Positions 16,803-24,981 of a stretch of 43,580 bases of DNA are shown piece by piece; position 1 is the stretch's first letter; each line of letters opens with the position of its first letter. Made by a program: the position numbers and the translations under genes. The notes below the pieces were generated by a model that worked only from the letters and a program-made list of their open reading frames with translations, had not been told where the DNA came from and ran no database searches. Source of the stretch: a virus; IMG/VR virus record IMGVR_UViG_3300047384_000356, positions 1-43,580 of that record. One strand, given 5' to 3'.

Positions 16803-17684
16803 ATGAAGATTGGAGTTGTTGGTAACGGATTTGTTGGTCATGCAATGACATTGTTAAGACCTCATGTTGAGGTGTTGGTATGGGATGTTGTACCTGAAAA
16901 AAGAGAACCGAACACATTGGACATAGAAACATTTGTAGAGGAGTCGGAAATTATTTTCGTTGCAGTTCCAACACCAATGAACTCAGATGGAAGTGCCAAC
17001 TTAAATATTGTTCGTTCAGTTTGTGAAGAAATACAGGAAATAGACGACTCTAAATACATCGTTCTACGTTCTACGGTTCCTCCTGGAACAAGTGCAGAAC
17101 TTGATGTTAATTTTATGCCAGAATTTCTTACTGAAAAAAACTGGAAAAATGATTTTAAAAATTGTGACCAATGGATACTTGGTTCTACCGATCCGTTCTT
17201 GTACGAAAAAATGAAAAGAATGTTTGAACTTGCGTACAACAGTGGAAACGGAACTGTTGTAAATAAAGAGGTGATTCAGTGCAAACCATCAGAAGCAGAA
17301 ATGATAAAGTATTTAAAGAATGTTTTTTTAAGTGTAAAGGTTGGTTTTTTCAACGAACTTGAAAATATTTGCACAGAACTTAACATTGACTATGAAAACG
17401 TTCGTTGTATAGCAACACAAGACAAACGAATAGGAACTGGTCATACAAAAGTACCAGGACACGACGGTCATCGTGGTTTCGGTGGTACGTGTTTTCCGAA
17501 AGATACAAATGCTTTAGCAAAATTTGCAGATGAAAACATGATCCCAACTCCAATATTAGATGCAGTAATAAAACGAAACGAAGAACTTGATCGTCCAGAA
17601 AAAGATTGGATGAATGACAGGGGTAGAGCAGTTTCTGCCGAAGTTGAAACTTCAAATTCGACCAAAAAGAAAACAGGCAAATGA
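16803..17684 (+). CDS. Short UDP-glucose/GDP-mannose 6-dehydrogenase-like protein
   Basis: The 293-residue product has the NAD-binding Rossmann start MKIGVVGNGFVG, then VAVPTP (54-59) and RSTVPPGT (89-96). The central-domain signature is EAEMIKYLKNVFLSVKVGF (164-182), and the catalytic motif GFGGTCFPKD holds the thioester Cys230. These enzymes oxidise a nucleotide sugar twice to a uronate. The usual family length is about 390-450 residues. The third, UDP-binding domain is missing here, so either a partner supplies it or the substrate differs. A Shine-Dalgarno GGGAAG precedes the ATG. It overlaps the DHH gene by 4 nt. Confidence 0.85.
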   Translation: MKIGVVGNGFVGHAMTLLRPHVEVLVWDVVPEKREPNTLDIETFVEESEIIFVAVPTPMNSDGSANLNIVRSVCEEIQEIDDSKYIVLRSTVPPGTSAELDVNFMPEFLTEKNWKNDFKNCDQWILGSTDPFLYEKMKRMFELAYNSGNGTVVNKEVIQCKPSEAEMIKYLKNVFLSVKVGFFNELENICTELNIDYENVRCIATQDKRIGTGHTKVPGHDGHRGFGGTCFPKDTNALAKFADENMIPTPILDAVIKRNEELDRPEKDWMNDRGRAVSAEVETSNSTKKKTGK

Positions 17685-18634
17685 GTTATTACGATTTTTT
17701 TAACGGAGATGCAGATGGTATAATTAGTCTACATCAATATAGAATGCATTACCCCCAAAACTCAGAAGTTTACACGGGTGTTAAACGAGATGTAAAACTA
17801 TTAAGGCATTGTACCAATATAAAAAATTCAAAATTTACAGTATTTGATATATCATTGTTATCAAATAAAGATTATGTTAATACAATACTAGATAATGGAA
17901 ATACAATTCGTTGGTTTGATCACCACGAACCAGGTGAAACTAAACTCGGTGAAAACTTTCAAATTTTTGTAGATGCTGATCCAAATTGTTGCACAAACAT
18001 TTTGGTGGACAAATATGTTGATGGGTTGTATCGTCCGTGGACAATATGTGGAGCATACGGAGACAACTTACACGAACAGGCAGATAAACTAAATCCAAAT
18101 TTTAGCAAAGAACATATGTTAGAGTTAAAAGAAATTGGGGAAACATTAAACTACAATGGATATGGAAACGAAGAATCTGATTTAACGGTTCATCCCAAAG
18201 ACGTTTATCTTGATATTAAAGACTACGAATCACCATTTCAATACAGAGAAAAGTCGGAAGTATATAACAAAATATTTACTCAAATGAAAAGTGATGAAAG
18301 TGAATTAAGTTCATCGGATATATTACATGACACAGAAACTGGTAAAGTTATTCTTCTTCCAAACTCAAAAGCATCTATTAGATATTCTGGAATTTATAGC
18401 AATCAACAAACTACTGAAAACCCTGACAAAGCATTTGCGATATTAACATTAGTCAATGATGATAACTATCGTATTAGTATCCGTTCCCCAAAATCAAATC
18501 CATTTGGTGCAAGTAAACTTGCACTACAATTTCCAACAGGTGGTGGTCGTGAAAAAGCAGCCGGAGTAAATGAATTGCCAAAAACAGAGTTACCTACATT
18601 TATTGACAAATTTGAAGAAGTGTATGGAAAATGA
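17681..18634 (+). CDS. DHH/DHHA1-family phosphoesterase
   Basis: The 317-residue product carries the motifs of DHH phosphoesterases: FNGDADGI (7-14), TVFDIS (53-58), WFDHHE (78-83) with the DHH triad, and a later GAYGDN. A C-terminal DHHA1 domain has GGGREKAAGV (about 288-297), where the usual GGGH reads GGGR. Family members are Mn-dependent 5'-3' exonucleases (RecJ) or nanoRNases and cyclic dinucleotide phosphodiesterases (NrnA, GdpP). The length and lack of RecJ extensions favour a small-substrate enzyme. Its place between sugar genes, with overlaps of 4 nt on both sides, is unexpected. Confidence 0.85.
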   Translation: MSYYDFFNGDADGIISLHQYRMHYPQNSEVYTGVKRDVKLLRHCTNIKNSKFTVFDISLLSNKDYVNTILDNGNTIRWFDHHEPGETKLGENFQIFVDADPNCCTNILVDKYVDGLYRPWTICGAYGDNLHEQADKLNPNFSKEHMLELKEIGETLNYNGYGNEESDLTVHPKDVYLDIKDYESPFQYREKSEVYNKIFTQMKSDESELSSSDILHDTETGKVILLPNSKASIRYSGIYSNQQTTENPDKAFAILTLVNDDNYRISIRSPKSNPFGASKLALQFPTGGGREKAAGVNELPKTELPTFIDKFEEVYGK

Positions 18635-19251
18635 TTGTTTCCCACAAACATAAGTTTATATTTTTCAAACCTTGGAAAGTGGGTGGTAATAGTGTTGAGT
18701 ATAACTTAATCGAGCAATGTGGTGAAGAAGATTTAATAGATGCAACTCATAGAAATCCACGTGATGTTTATGATATTGTGGGGAAAAAAATATTCAACAA
18801 TTACTACAAAATAACAATCACACGAAATCCGTGGGATAGAATGGTTTCATATTTTTGGTGGCAAGATGGTGGTTTGGTCGGCAAGAACCACAGAGAAAAT
18901 GTAGACAAACTGCTTAAAATGAAATTCGATGGATATGAGTTTAAGGAGCAATTTGCTCGTTGGATTGGAAATTACACTCAATTTAATCAACCTTACTATT
19001 TTAATAAGGAGGGTGAAGCAAATATGGATCACTACATGAAGTTTGACAATTTAGATGATGAATACAAATCTTTGTGTAAAAAACTAAATTTAGAATATAA
19101 AAGTTTAAAAAACATAGGAAAGTTTCCATTTAAAAAGAAAAATGAAGATTATTGGAAATACTATAATTACCACTCAGGTGCAATAGTCGCACAACGCCAC
19201 AGACGTTCTATTAAAAAATTTAATTATACCTGCGGACCGGTAAATATATAA
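18631..19251 (+). CDS. Sulfotransferase-like protein
   Basis: The 206-residue product has the two PAPS-binding elements of carbohydrate sulfotransferases. The 5'-phosphosulfate loop is FFKPWKVGGNS (11-21), corresponding to the usual PKTAGTS segment. The 3'-phosphate motif is TRNPWDRMVSY (64-74). Family members move sulfate from PAPS to a sugar hydroxyl. It overlaps the DHH gene by 4 nt and lies within the sugar block, so a sulfated glycan is the natural inference. The protein is short, near the minimal domain. No PAPS-synthesis gene is visible, so the host would supply PAPS. Confidence 0.8.
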   Translation: MIVSHKHKFIFFKPWKVGGNSVEYNLIEQCGEEDLIDATHRNPRDVYDIVGKKIFNNYYKITITRNPWDRMVSYFWWQDGGLVGKNHRENVDKLLKMKFDGYEFKEQFARWIGNYTQFNQPYYFNKEGEANMDHYMKFDNLDDEYKSLCKKLNLEYKSLKNIGKFPFKKKNEDYWKYYNYHSGAIVAQRHRRSIKKFNYTCGPVNI

Positions 19252-19270
19252 ACGTAGAATATATATTAGT

Positions 19271-19390
19271 ATGAGCAGTAAAATATTTATTGAAACGCAC
19301 AAATTAAGTTTTTTGGTTTTGACTAAACCAATTTTAAATAAAAACAACAATCAAATATCTGCACAAGATTTAGCAGATAGGTGGGGATAA
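19271..19390 (+). CDS. Possible 39-residue protein
   Basis: An ATG at 19271 opens 39 codons starting MSSKIFIETH and ending QISAQDLADRWG. The tail resembles the helix-turn start of small phage DNA-binding or accessory proteins. It fills most of the 144-nt gap between the sulfotransferase and cupin genes and ends 5 nt before the cupin ATG. There is no strong ribosome-binding site, and the length alone is weak evidence. Confidence 0.35.
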   Translation: MSSKIFIETHKLSFLVLTKPILNKNNNQISAQDLADRWG

Positions 19391-19395
19391 AAATT

Positions 19396-19815
19396 ATGAG
19401 CAAAACAGACGAAAGCATTAGACCTTGGGGAAATTATGAAATACTTTTAGATGCAGATTATTGCAAAGTTAAACGCATCTTTGTGAAACCAGGACAAAGA
19501 CTTAGTTACCAGTATCACCACAAACGACAAGAAGCATGGACAGTTGTTAGTGGTGTTGCGAGAATAACCTTGGATGATGTCACGGAAGATTACAAACCAG
19601 GTGAAACCGTATTGATTCCACTTGGTGCAAAGCATCGTATGGCAAACCCAAGTGATGACGAAATGATGATATTAATTGAAGTTCAAACAGGAACTTATTT
19701 TGGTGAGGACGATATTGTGCGTGTTCAAGATGACTATGATCGTCCAGAAAAACACATTGCCGATGTAAACTACCCACCCTATGAGTGGACTGAAGACGGA
19801 GAACAACCGAAATGA
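19396..19815 (+). CDS. Mannose-6-phosphate isomerase type cupin
   Basis: I choose the ATG at 19396 (MSKTDESIRPWG), 139 residues, over an in-frame GTG 15 nt upstream that overlaps the small upstream frame. A GGGGA lies about 8 nt before it. The product is a single cupin domain with metal-site motif YQYHHKRQEAW (about 38-48), then GETVLIPLGAKHR and EVQTGTYFGEDDIVRV. It matches the isomerase half of type II phosphomannose isomerase/GDP-mannose pyrophosphorylase. It would feed fructose-6-phosphate or mannose-6-phosphate into nucleotide-sugar synthesis. It overlaps the nucleotidyltransferase gene by 4 nt. Confidence 0.85.
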   Translation: MSKTDESIRPWGNYEILLDADYCKVKRIFVKPGQRLSYQYHHKRQEAWTVVSGVARITLDDVTEDYKPGETVLIPLGAKHRMANPSDDEMMILIEVQTGTYFGEDDIVRVQDDYDRPEKHIADVNYPPYEWTEDGEQPK

Positions 19816-20219
19816 AAACCGTAGCAGTTAGTGGATACTTTGATCCAATTCATGTAGGACACTTAGAATATCTTGAATTAGCAAAGAAACTTGGTGATCG
19901 TCTTGTTGTTATCGTAAACAACAACCATCAATGTGTTCTTAAAAAAGGCAAACCATTTATGGATGAAGCAGATAGAGTTAAAATCGTAGAAGCACTCGGA
20001 ATAGTTGATGAAGCATTTCTCAGTATCGATGAAGACAAAAGTGTGTGTGCTTCTCTTGATGCAATTAAACCCGACATCTTTGCAAATGGTGGAGACAGAA
20101 GCACAGGTGAAGTTCCAGAGAGTGTAATTTGTAAAAAACACGGAATAGAAATGATTGATGGTCTTGGTGACAAAATAAGAAGTTCGTCAGACTTGACTGG
20201 ATTAAAAGAAAAGAAATAG
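19812..20219 (+). CDS. HxGH nucleotidyltransferase (RfaE/TagD-like)
   Basis: The 135-residue product has the nucleotidyltransferase signature GYFDPIHVGHLEYL (8-21) with the HxGH motif, a Lys-containing loop (LKKGKPFM), NGGDR, and a C-terminal RSSSDL. This matches the cytidylyltransferase-like family that includes the adenylyltransferase domain of RfaE/HldE (ADP-heptose) and glycerol-3-phosphate cytidylyltransferase TagD. Given the surrounding sugar genes, activation of a heptose or similar sugar 1-phosphate is plausible. The exact substrate cannot be fixed. It overlaps the cupin gene by 4 nt. Confidence 0.85.
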   Translation: MKTVAVSGYFDPIHVGHLEYLELAKKLGDRLVVIVNNNHQCVLKKGKPFMDEADRVKIVEALGIVDEAFLSIDEDKSVCASLDAIKPDIFANGGDRSTGEVPESVICKKHGIEMIDGLGDKIRSSSDLTGLKEKK

Positions 20220-20234
20220 TATAGTCTGATTTCT

Positions 20235-21137
20235 ATGAATAAAGTTCTTATTACAGGTGGTGCAGGGTTTGTAGGAACTGCACTTATACGTAAACTTATA
20301 CGAAAGTATAAGAACATAGAAATTGTATCTATTGACAATTATAGTAGTGGATTTAAAAGTAATCATATTAAAAGTAAAAAAGTAACTTATCTTAATAAAG
20401 ATACGCAGACATTGATTCCAAAAAAAATTAAAGCAAACAATACAAAAATGGATATTGCAGATGCCTTCGAACCAGATGTTGTTTTCCACTTTGGTGAGTT
20501 TTCAAGAATCGTAACAAGTTTTGATTCGTTTGATAACTGTTGGAGCTATAATATGCAAGGAACTAAAATGGTTCTTGATTATTGTGTCGCAAAAAAAGCA
20601 AAGTTAATTTATTCAGCAAGTTCAAGTAAATTTGGTAATGATGGTAAAGACGAAAATCTTTCTCCATATGCTTGGATGAAAGCAAAGATGGTTGAACTTA
20701 TTAAAAACTACTCGGACTGGTTTGATTTAGAATATGAAATAACATACTTTTACAATGCTTATGGTCCGGGACAAGTACGAACTGGTGATTACGCAACCGT
20801 TATAGGAATATTTGAAGAGCAATACTCCAAAGGAGAACCACTCACAATAGTAGAGCCCGGAGAACAATCAAGAGACTTTACTCATATCAACGACATCGTA
20901 AGTGGTGTTGTGTTAGCAGCCATAAAAGGACAACAAGGAGAATATCCTCTTGGTACTGGTATTCCACATAAAATAATTGATGTAGCAAAAATGTTTAAGC
21001 ATAAGCACGTCATGATTCCAGAAAGACGTGGAGAAAGATTTTACGGAAAAGCAATCCCATCGTTGACTTACCAACATCTAGGTTGGAAGGCAAAAATTAA
21101 ACTAGAAGATTATATTGCAAAGATTATATCTAATTAA
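20235..21137 (+). CDS. NAD-dependent sugar epimerase/dehydratase (extended SDR)
   Basis: The 300-residue product has the extended-SDR NAD motif GGAGFVG (8-14), SIDNYSSG (32-39), a catalytic Ser in YSASSSKFG, and the Y-x3-K pair Tyr145/Lys149 in SPYAWMKAK. A C-terminal substrate part holds NAYGPGQ, EQSRDFTHINDI and PLGTG. It most resembles UDP-glucose/UDP-GlcNAc 4-epimerases and related dehydratases. Length is normal. It ends the sugar block, 140 nt before asparagine synthase, with a structured spacer between them. Confidence 0.88.
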   Translation: MNKVLITGGAGFVGTALIRKLIRKYKNIEIVSIDNYSSGFKSNHIKSKKVTYLNKDTQTLIPKKIKANNTKMDIADAFEPDVVFHFGEFSRIVTSFDSFDNCWSYNMQGTKMVLDYCVAKKAKLIYSASSSKFGNDGKDENLSPYAWMKAKMVELIKNYSDWFDLEYEITYFYNAYGPGQVRTGDYATVIGIFEEQYSKGEPLTIVEPGEQSRDFTHINDIVSGVVLAAIKGQQGEYPLGTGIPHKIIDVAKMFKHKHVMIPERRGERFYGKAIPSLTYQHLGWKAKIKLEDYIAKIISN

Positions 21138-21148
21138 TTTTACACAAC

Positions 21149-21173
21149 TCGCTGATTTGTAGCGATTTCGCTA
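21149..21173 (+). promoter_or_regulatory. Mutually exclusive hairpins upstream of asparagine synthase
   Basis: TCGCT (21149-21153), AGCGA (21161-21165) and TCGCT (21168-21172) are arranged so the middle element can pair with either flank. The downstream choice is part of a perfect palindrome, TAGCGATTTCGCTA (21160-21173). There is no T-run, so it is not a simple terminator. A TATAAT box follows at 21195-21200 without a clear -35, and AGGA lies before the ATG at 21277. The rest of the 139-nt gap shows nothing else. Confidence 0.4.
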
Positions 21174-21276
21174 GCAAAAGTTACATATCCAGTTTATAAT
21201 GGACCCTTAAAATAACGTAAATCATTTATAAGTCAATAAATTATTTACAAGTGAACCATGAAACTAGGATTTAAAA

Positions 21277-22923
21277 ATGTGCGGAATATTAGGAGGTAAC
21301 TCATTCAAAGATATACAAGACGTAAAAAACGGACTTGCTTCAATTATGCATCGTGGAACAGATGGAAATGTAATTTTTCATTTCAAGAAAAATGATTTCT
21401 TTCTTTGTCACAATAGACTATCTATTCAGGATTTAAGTGAAACTGCAACTCAACCACTTATTTCAGAAGATGAAAAATTTGTATTAGCATTTAATGGTGA
21501 AATGTGGAAACCTTTTTTCAAAAAGTTTAATAAAAAACTAAGAGAAAAGTACAACTTTAAAACAGACAAAAGTGATTCAGAATTATTGCTTTATTACTTA
21601 ATAGATAATCGTGATAATATTTTGGAATCAATGAAGAAACTTGACGGAATGTTTTGTTTTGCATTTTATGATGTAGAAAGAAATGAACTTACATTAGGAA
21701 GAGACTTCATTGGAAGATTACCTTTATATTATGTTTTTGAAAATGATAAAATAATGTTTTCAAGTGAAGTTAAAGGACTACAATCAGCAAACAAAGCATT
21801 AAAATTTTTTAATGTAGACAGAAATCGTAAAGCACCAGAAGGAGAACAAGAAAAAATAAAAGTTGTAGAACCGGGGACAATTGTAACGGTTTCCGAGAAT
21901 TTTATTGGTGCAACAAATTGCGAAATAAAAAGATGGAACGATTTTAAACCAGAGTTTAATCCAGAGAATCCTACATTATATACACGATCAGAAAATGATC
22001 TTGTTATATTAGAAGGAGAGGACAAAGGAATAGACTACTACGCATCCGAGTTTAGAAAACGGTTGGAAAAAGCAGTTGATGATGAACTTATTAGTGATAC
22101 TCCTATTTGTACAATTTTAAGTGGTGGAATTGATAGTACAATTATCACCTACTTACTTAAAAAGAAAAATCCTAACATTGAGGCATTTGTTGTTAATGTT
22201 ACATCAGGAAGAAATCAAACACTCAAAGATGATTTGTATTATGCTAAAATGGCATCTAAAGAGTTGGGTGTAAGATTACACGAAGTAACAGTTCATAAAG
22301 ATGATATTCAAGAGCATTTAAAAGAAAGTATATATGCAGTTGAAACTCAAAAGTGGACACAAGTCTCACCCGCAGTTGCTCAATTATTTTTGTCTTGGGA
22401 AATTCGTGACAAAGGATACAAGGTTGTGTTCGGTGGTGAAGGAGCAGATGAAATATTTGCAAGTTATGGAGATGTAAAAAGATTTTGCTGGCCGGACAAA
22501 CTTGCTTGGCATCAAAAAAGAGTAAATCTTATCAACAACTTGCATAAAAACAATTTAATCAGAACCAACAAAGCAATGATGTACGGAGGAAAAGTAGAAC
22601 TAAGAACTCCTTTTCTTAATAAAGAGTTGATTGATTTTGGTTTGAGAATTCCAACCAGATACAGAGATGAAGCAGATGGAAAGGGTAATGTAATGAAATA
22701 TGTTTTGCGTAAAGCATTTGAAGGAGAAATTTCAGATGAACTTCTCTGGAGACCCAAAAAGACTTTTCAACAAGGATGTCACACAGATTACTTAAAGAAG
22801 GAACAGGAGACGATAGAACAATATTTCAACGAATTGTTTGTTGAAAATAAAGTTCCACAGAAATATCTTGATAGAAATCTTGGCCACGTGTCTGCTAGAA
22901 TCAAAGTTACCACGTTAGTATAA
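21277..22923 (+). CDS. asnB: Asparagine synthase (glutamine-hydrolysing)
   Basis: The 548-residue product has the class II glutaminase domain starting MCGILGG, with the nucleophile Cys2 exposed after Met removal, and IMHRGTDG and AFNGEMW motifs. The synthetase domain has the PP-loop LSGGIDST (about 281-288) and FGGEGADEIFASYGD. It would make asparagine from aspartate, glutamine and ATP. Related enzymes amidate other carboxylates, including sugar acids and secondary metabolites. Length and motifs look intact. Such genes are known in large phages. It stands between the sugar block and the coupled oxygenase/PLP/methyltransferase genes. Confidence 0.9.
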   Translation: MCGILGGNSFKDIQDVKNGLASIMHRGTDGNVIFHFKKNDFFLCHNRLSIQDLSETATQPLISEDEKFVLAFNGEMWKPFFKKFNKKLREKYNFKTDKSDSELLLYYLIDNRDNILESMKKLDGMFCFAFYDVERNELTLGRDFIGRLPLYYVFENDKIMFSSEVKGLQSANKALKFFNVDRNRKAPEGEQEKIKVVEPGTIVTVSENFIGATNCEIKRWNDFKPEFNPENPTLYTRSENDLVILEGEDKGIDYYASEFRKRLEKAVDDELISDTPICTILSGGIDSTIITYLLKKKNPNIEAFVVNVTSGRNQTLKDDLYYAKMASKELGVRLHEVTVHKDDIQEHLKESIYAVETQKWTQVSPAVAQLFLSWEIRDKGYKVVFGGEGADEIFASYGDVKRFCWPDKLAWHQKRVNLINNLHKNNLIRTNKAMMYGGKVELRTPFLNKELIDFGLRIPTRYRDEADGKGNVMKYVLRKAFEGEISDELLWRPKKTFQQGCHTDYLKKEQETIEQYFNELFVENKVPQKYLDRNLGHVSARIKVTTLV

Positions 22924-22937
22924 ATTATATTATATAC

Positions 22938-22966
22938 TTGATATTTTATCGGTATTTGTTTAGTAT
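22938..22966 (+). promoter_or_regulatory. Candidate promoter of the dehydrogenase-like operon
   Basis: TTGATA (22938-22943), a 17-bp spacer and TAGTAT (22961-22966), ending 12 nt before the ATG at 22979. There is no Shine-Dalgarno sequence. Confidence 0.4.
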
Positions 22967-22978
22967 AGTATACAAAAA

Positions 22979-23788
22979 ATGAATACATTACTAAAAGATA
23001 AATCTGATCTCGTTGATATTGAGAAGTTTATTCCAGACGCACACATTCTTGGTGCTATGCAAAAAGCAGATGGAATTCCTGCGAACGAAATCAAAGTTAT
23101 ATCTACTAAATTTAGTAAGGTAGGAAAAACCACTTTAGACAAATATCCAAACTTGGAATGGGTTGTGCATCGTGGTCACGGAGTTGACTCTGTTAATTTA
23201 AAGTTGTGCAAAAAACATAATGTAGGAGTTGTTGCGACAAACCCAAATACCAACGGTTGTGCTTATTGGATCAAAGACAAACTAATTGATGGTGATTGTA
23301 TTATATTTGGAAACGGGGTCATTTCTAAAAAAGTTCAAGGTATCGTTGAACATTTTATTTCTGTTGTTGATTCAAGAACGGATAATACACTTATTCAACA
23401 ACTTATGTCAGCACCGAATATAAAGAATGTTATTGCAACCGTACCTTTAAATGATTCCACAAAAAATATGTTCAATGAAAAATTATTTGAAAAATGTAAG
23501 AACATAAATTTTGTATCTATATCAAGATCAGATTGTCACGACAATTCAGACTTACTATCTTTAGTTAATTCAGGAAACATTGCAACTGCACATATAGATA
23601 CACTAGGAACAGAATTAAGAGAAGAGTTGTTGCAAACCAACAAAGTATTTTATTACAATCACACCTCTTGGAATTTTCTTGGGAAAAAAAATGATCATCA
23701 ATCATTAAAAAAAATTATAGAAGATTGTTTAGAAAATAAAGTAAATAATGCAATTTTAGAAAGGCAAGAAAACAAATGGTTTCAGTAA
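22979..23788 (+). CDS. Degenerate D-2-hydroxyacid dehydrogenase-like protein
   Basis: The 269-residue product follows the family plan. It has an N-terminal segment [19 protein letters not shown] and VGVVATNP, a nucleotide-binding-like [13 protein letters not shown], then [42 protein letters not shown] and the His of NHTSW. It is shorter than the usual 310-330 residues. The glycine motif (GNGVIS) and the SRG signature (SRSD) are altered, and the stretch before the Rossmann core is compressed. It may bind substrate without normal dehydrogenase activity. It overlaps the oxygenase gene by 13 nt. Confidence 0.7.
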   Translation: MNTLLKDKSDLVDIEKFIPDAHILGAMQKADGIPANEIKVISTKFSKVGKTTLDKYPNLEWVVHRGHGVDSVNLKLCKKHNVGVVATNPNTNGCAYWIKDKLIDGDCIIFGNGVISKKVQGIVEHFISVVDSRTDNTLIQQLMSAPNIKNVIATVPLNDSTKNMFNEKLFEKCKNINFVSISRSDCHDNSDLLSLVNSGNIATAHIDTLGTELREELLQTNKVFYYNHTSWNFLGKKNDHQSLKKIIEDCLENKVNNAILERQENKWFQ

Positions 23789-24981
23789 AAGAAAAGAAAA
23801 CAAAAAAAGTGAAAGTCAAAGATGACATTTCAGATGAAGTAAAAGATTCATTCAAAGAACACGCAAAATTTTATCAGCAGTATGATGTTCCTCCACATTG
23901 GAAAGATCAACCAATTGCTTGCAAAGAACCAAACTTAGACCCGTTCAAGAAAATCAATTGGAAGAACTTGTGGGAAGCAGATCAAAAAGGCAGATTGTTT
24001 TTCAAGAAAGAAAACGAGGAAATTGTTTGGAGTTATATCTGTGCAGAAGCAAAGTCTGGTCGTGGACTCAAAGATGTCGCCGAAGATGTAGTTGCTCATA
24101 TTAAAACTGGTGATCTACAAATTACAAGATTTGCATATGCAGATGGATATATGGATGATCTAGTCAAGGATATTGAAAGTAGACGAGAATTAGAAAATGA
24201 TTTATTTGACACAAGATGCGATTTATTTTTCACAGATGTTAATATGGAACTTCAAAAAGATAAGGATTTGTGTGAAGCAGTTAACGCAACTTGGTTAAGT
24301 AGTAAAGTAACTGCCGTTGGTTCTGAAGTCCGTGGAATTTGGTATAGTGGTGAATTAAAGCAAACGGGTATGTCACAATATGAAGACATTAAGATTCAGA
24401 AAATGAACATCAATTCTATTACCAAAAAAGAATGTGCAGAACTCGTTCAAGAAATCCAAGATTACAAAGAAGCAGTTAATCCTTGGAGTTACGATGGTAT
24501 CAATGGAAACTACGGAGGACCTGAAAAGACTTGGTATACAATTGAAGTTGTACCAATCAACCCCAATAGTAAGATTGATTATACCATTCTTGAGAAATTG
24601 CCTAAACTCGCAAAAATTGTAAACGAAATTACATCAGTAGAAAAATGTACTTGGTTGGTTATTACTAGAGTAGAACCCAAGAAGGGTGTCATTCAAAGAC
24701 ACTCTGACATAGGTCATGATAGTTGGGACTACCAAACAAAGAACGGACCCAAACTTGGTCGTTCATTGCGTGTACATTTTCCAATTCAAGTTGATGAAGA
24801 ATGTGTGTTCACACAAGTCGGACTAGACGGCGTAGAAGAAGACTTCCGTTTGAAAACGGGAGAATATTATTACATGGATAAACGCAAACCACATTGGGTT
24901 GTAAATAATTCAGACAATTATCGTTTCCACGTAATAATGGATTTGGAATGTGAACAGAAACACTTAGATGCTCTCCTTTAA
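23776..24981 (+). CDS. 2-oxoglutarate/Fe(II) oxygenase (Asp/Asn hydroxylase-like)
   Basis: The 401-residue product has a lysine-rich start and an unassigned N-terminal half. The C-terminal domain (about 290-401) looks like the aspartyl/asparaginyl beta-hydroxylase family. It has VIQRHSDIG with an iron-binding His and Asp (about 308-311), [30 protein letters not shown] with the second His, and RFHVIMDL. Family members hydroxylate protein side chains, peptides or free amino acids. The N-terminal half has no match I recognise. It overlaps both neighbours by 13-14 nt, implying coupled translation. Confidence 0.75.
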   Translation: MVSVKEKKTKKVKVKDDISDEVKDSFKEHAKFYQQYDVPPHWKDQPIACKEPNLDPFKKINWKNLWEADQKGRLFFKKENEEIVWSYICAEAKSGRGLKDVAEDVVAHIKTGDLQITRFAYADGYMDDLVKDIESRRELENDLFDTRCDLFFTDVNMELQKDKDLCEAVNATWLSSKVTAVGSEVRGIWYSGELKQTGMSQYEDIKIQKMNINSITKKECAELVQEIQDYKEAVNPWSYDGINGNYGGPEKTWYTIEVVPINPNSKIDYTILEKLPKLAKIVNEITSVEKCTWLVITRVEPKKGVIQRHSDIGHDSWDYQTKNGPKLGRSLRVHFPIQVDEECVFTQVGLDGVEEDFRLKTGEYYYMDKRKPHWVVNNSDNYRFHVIMDLECEQKHLDALL

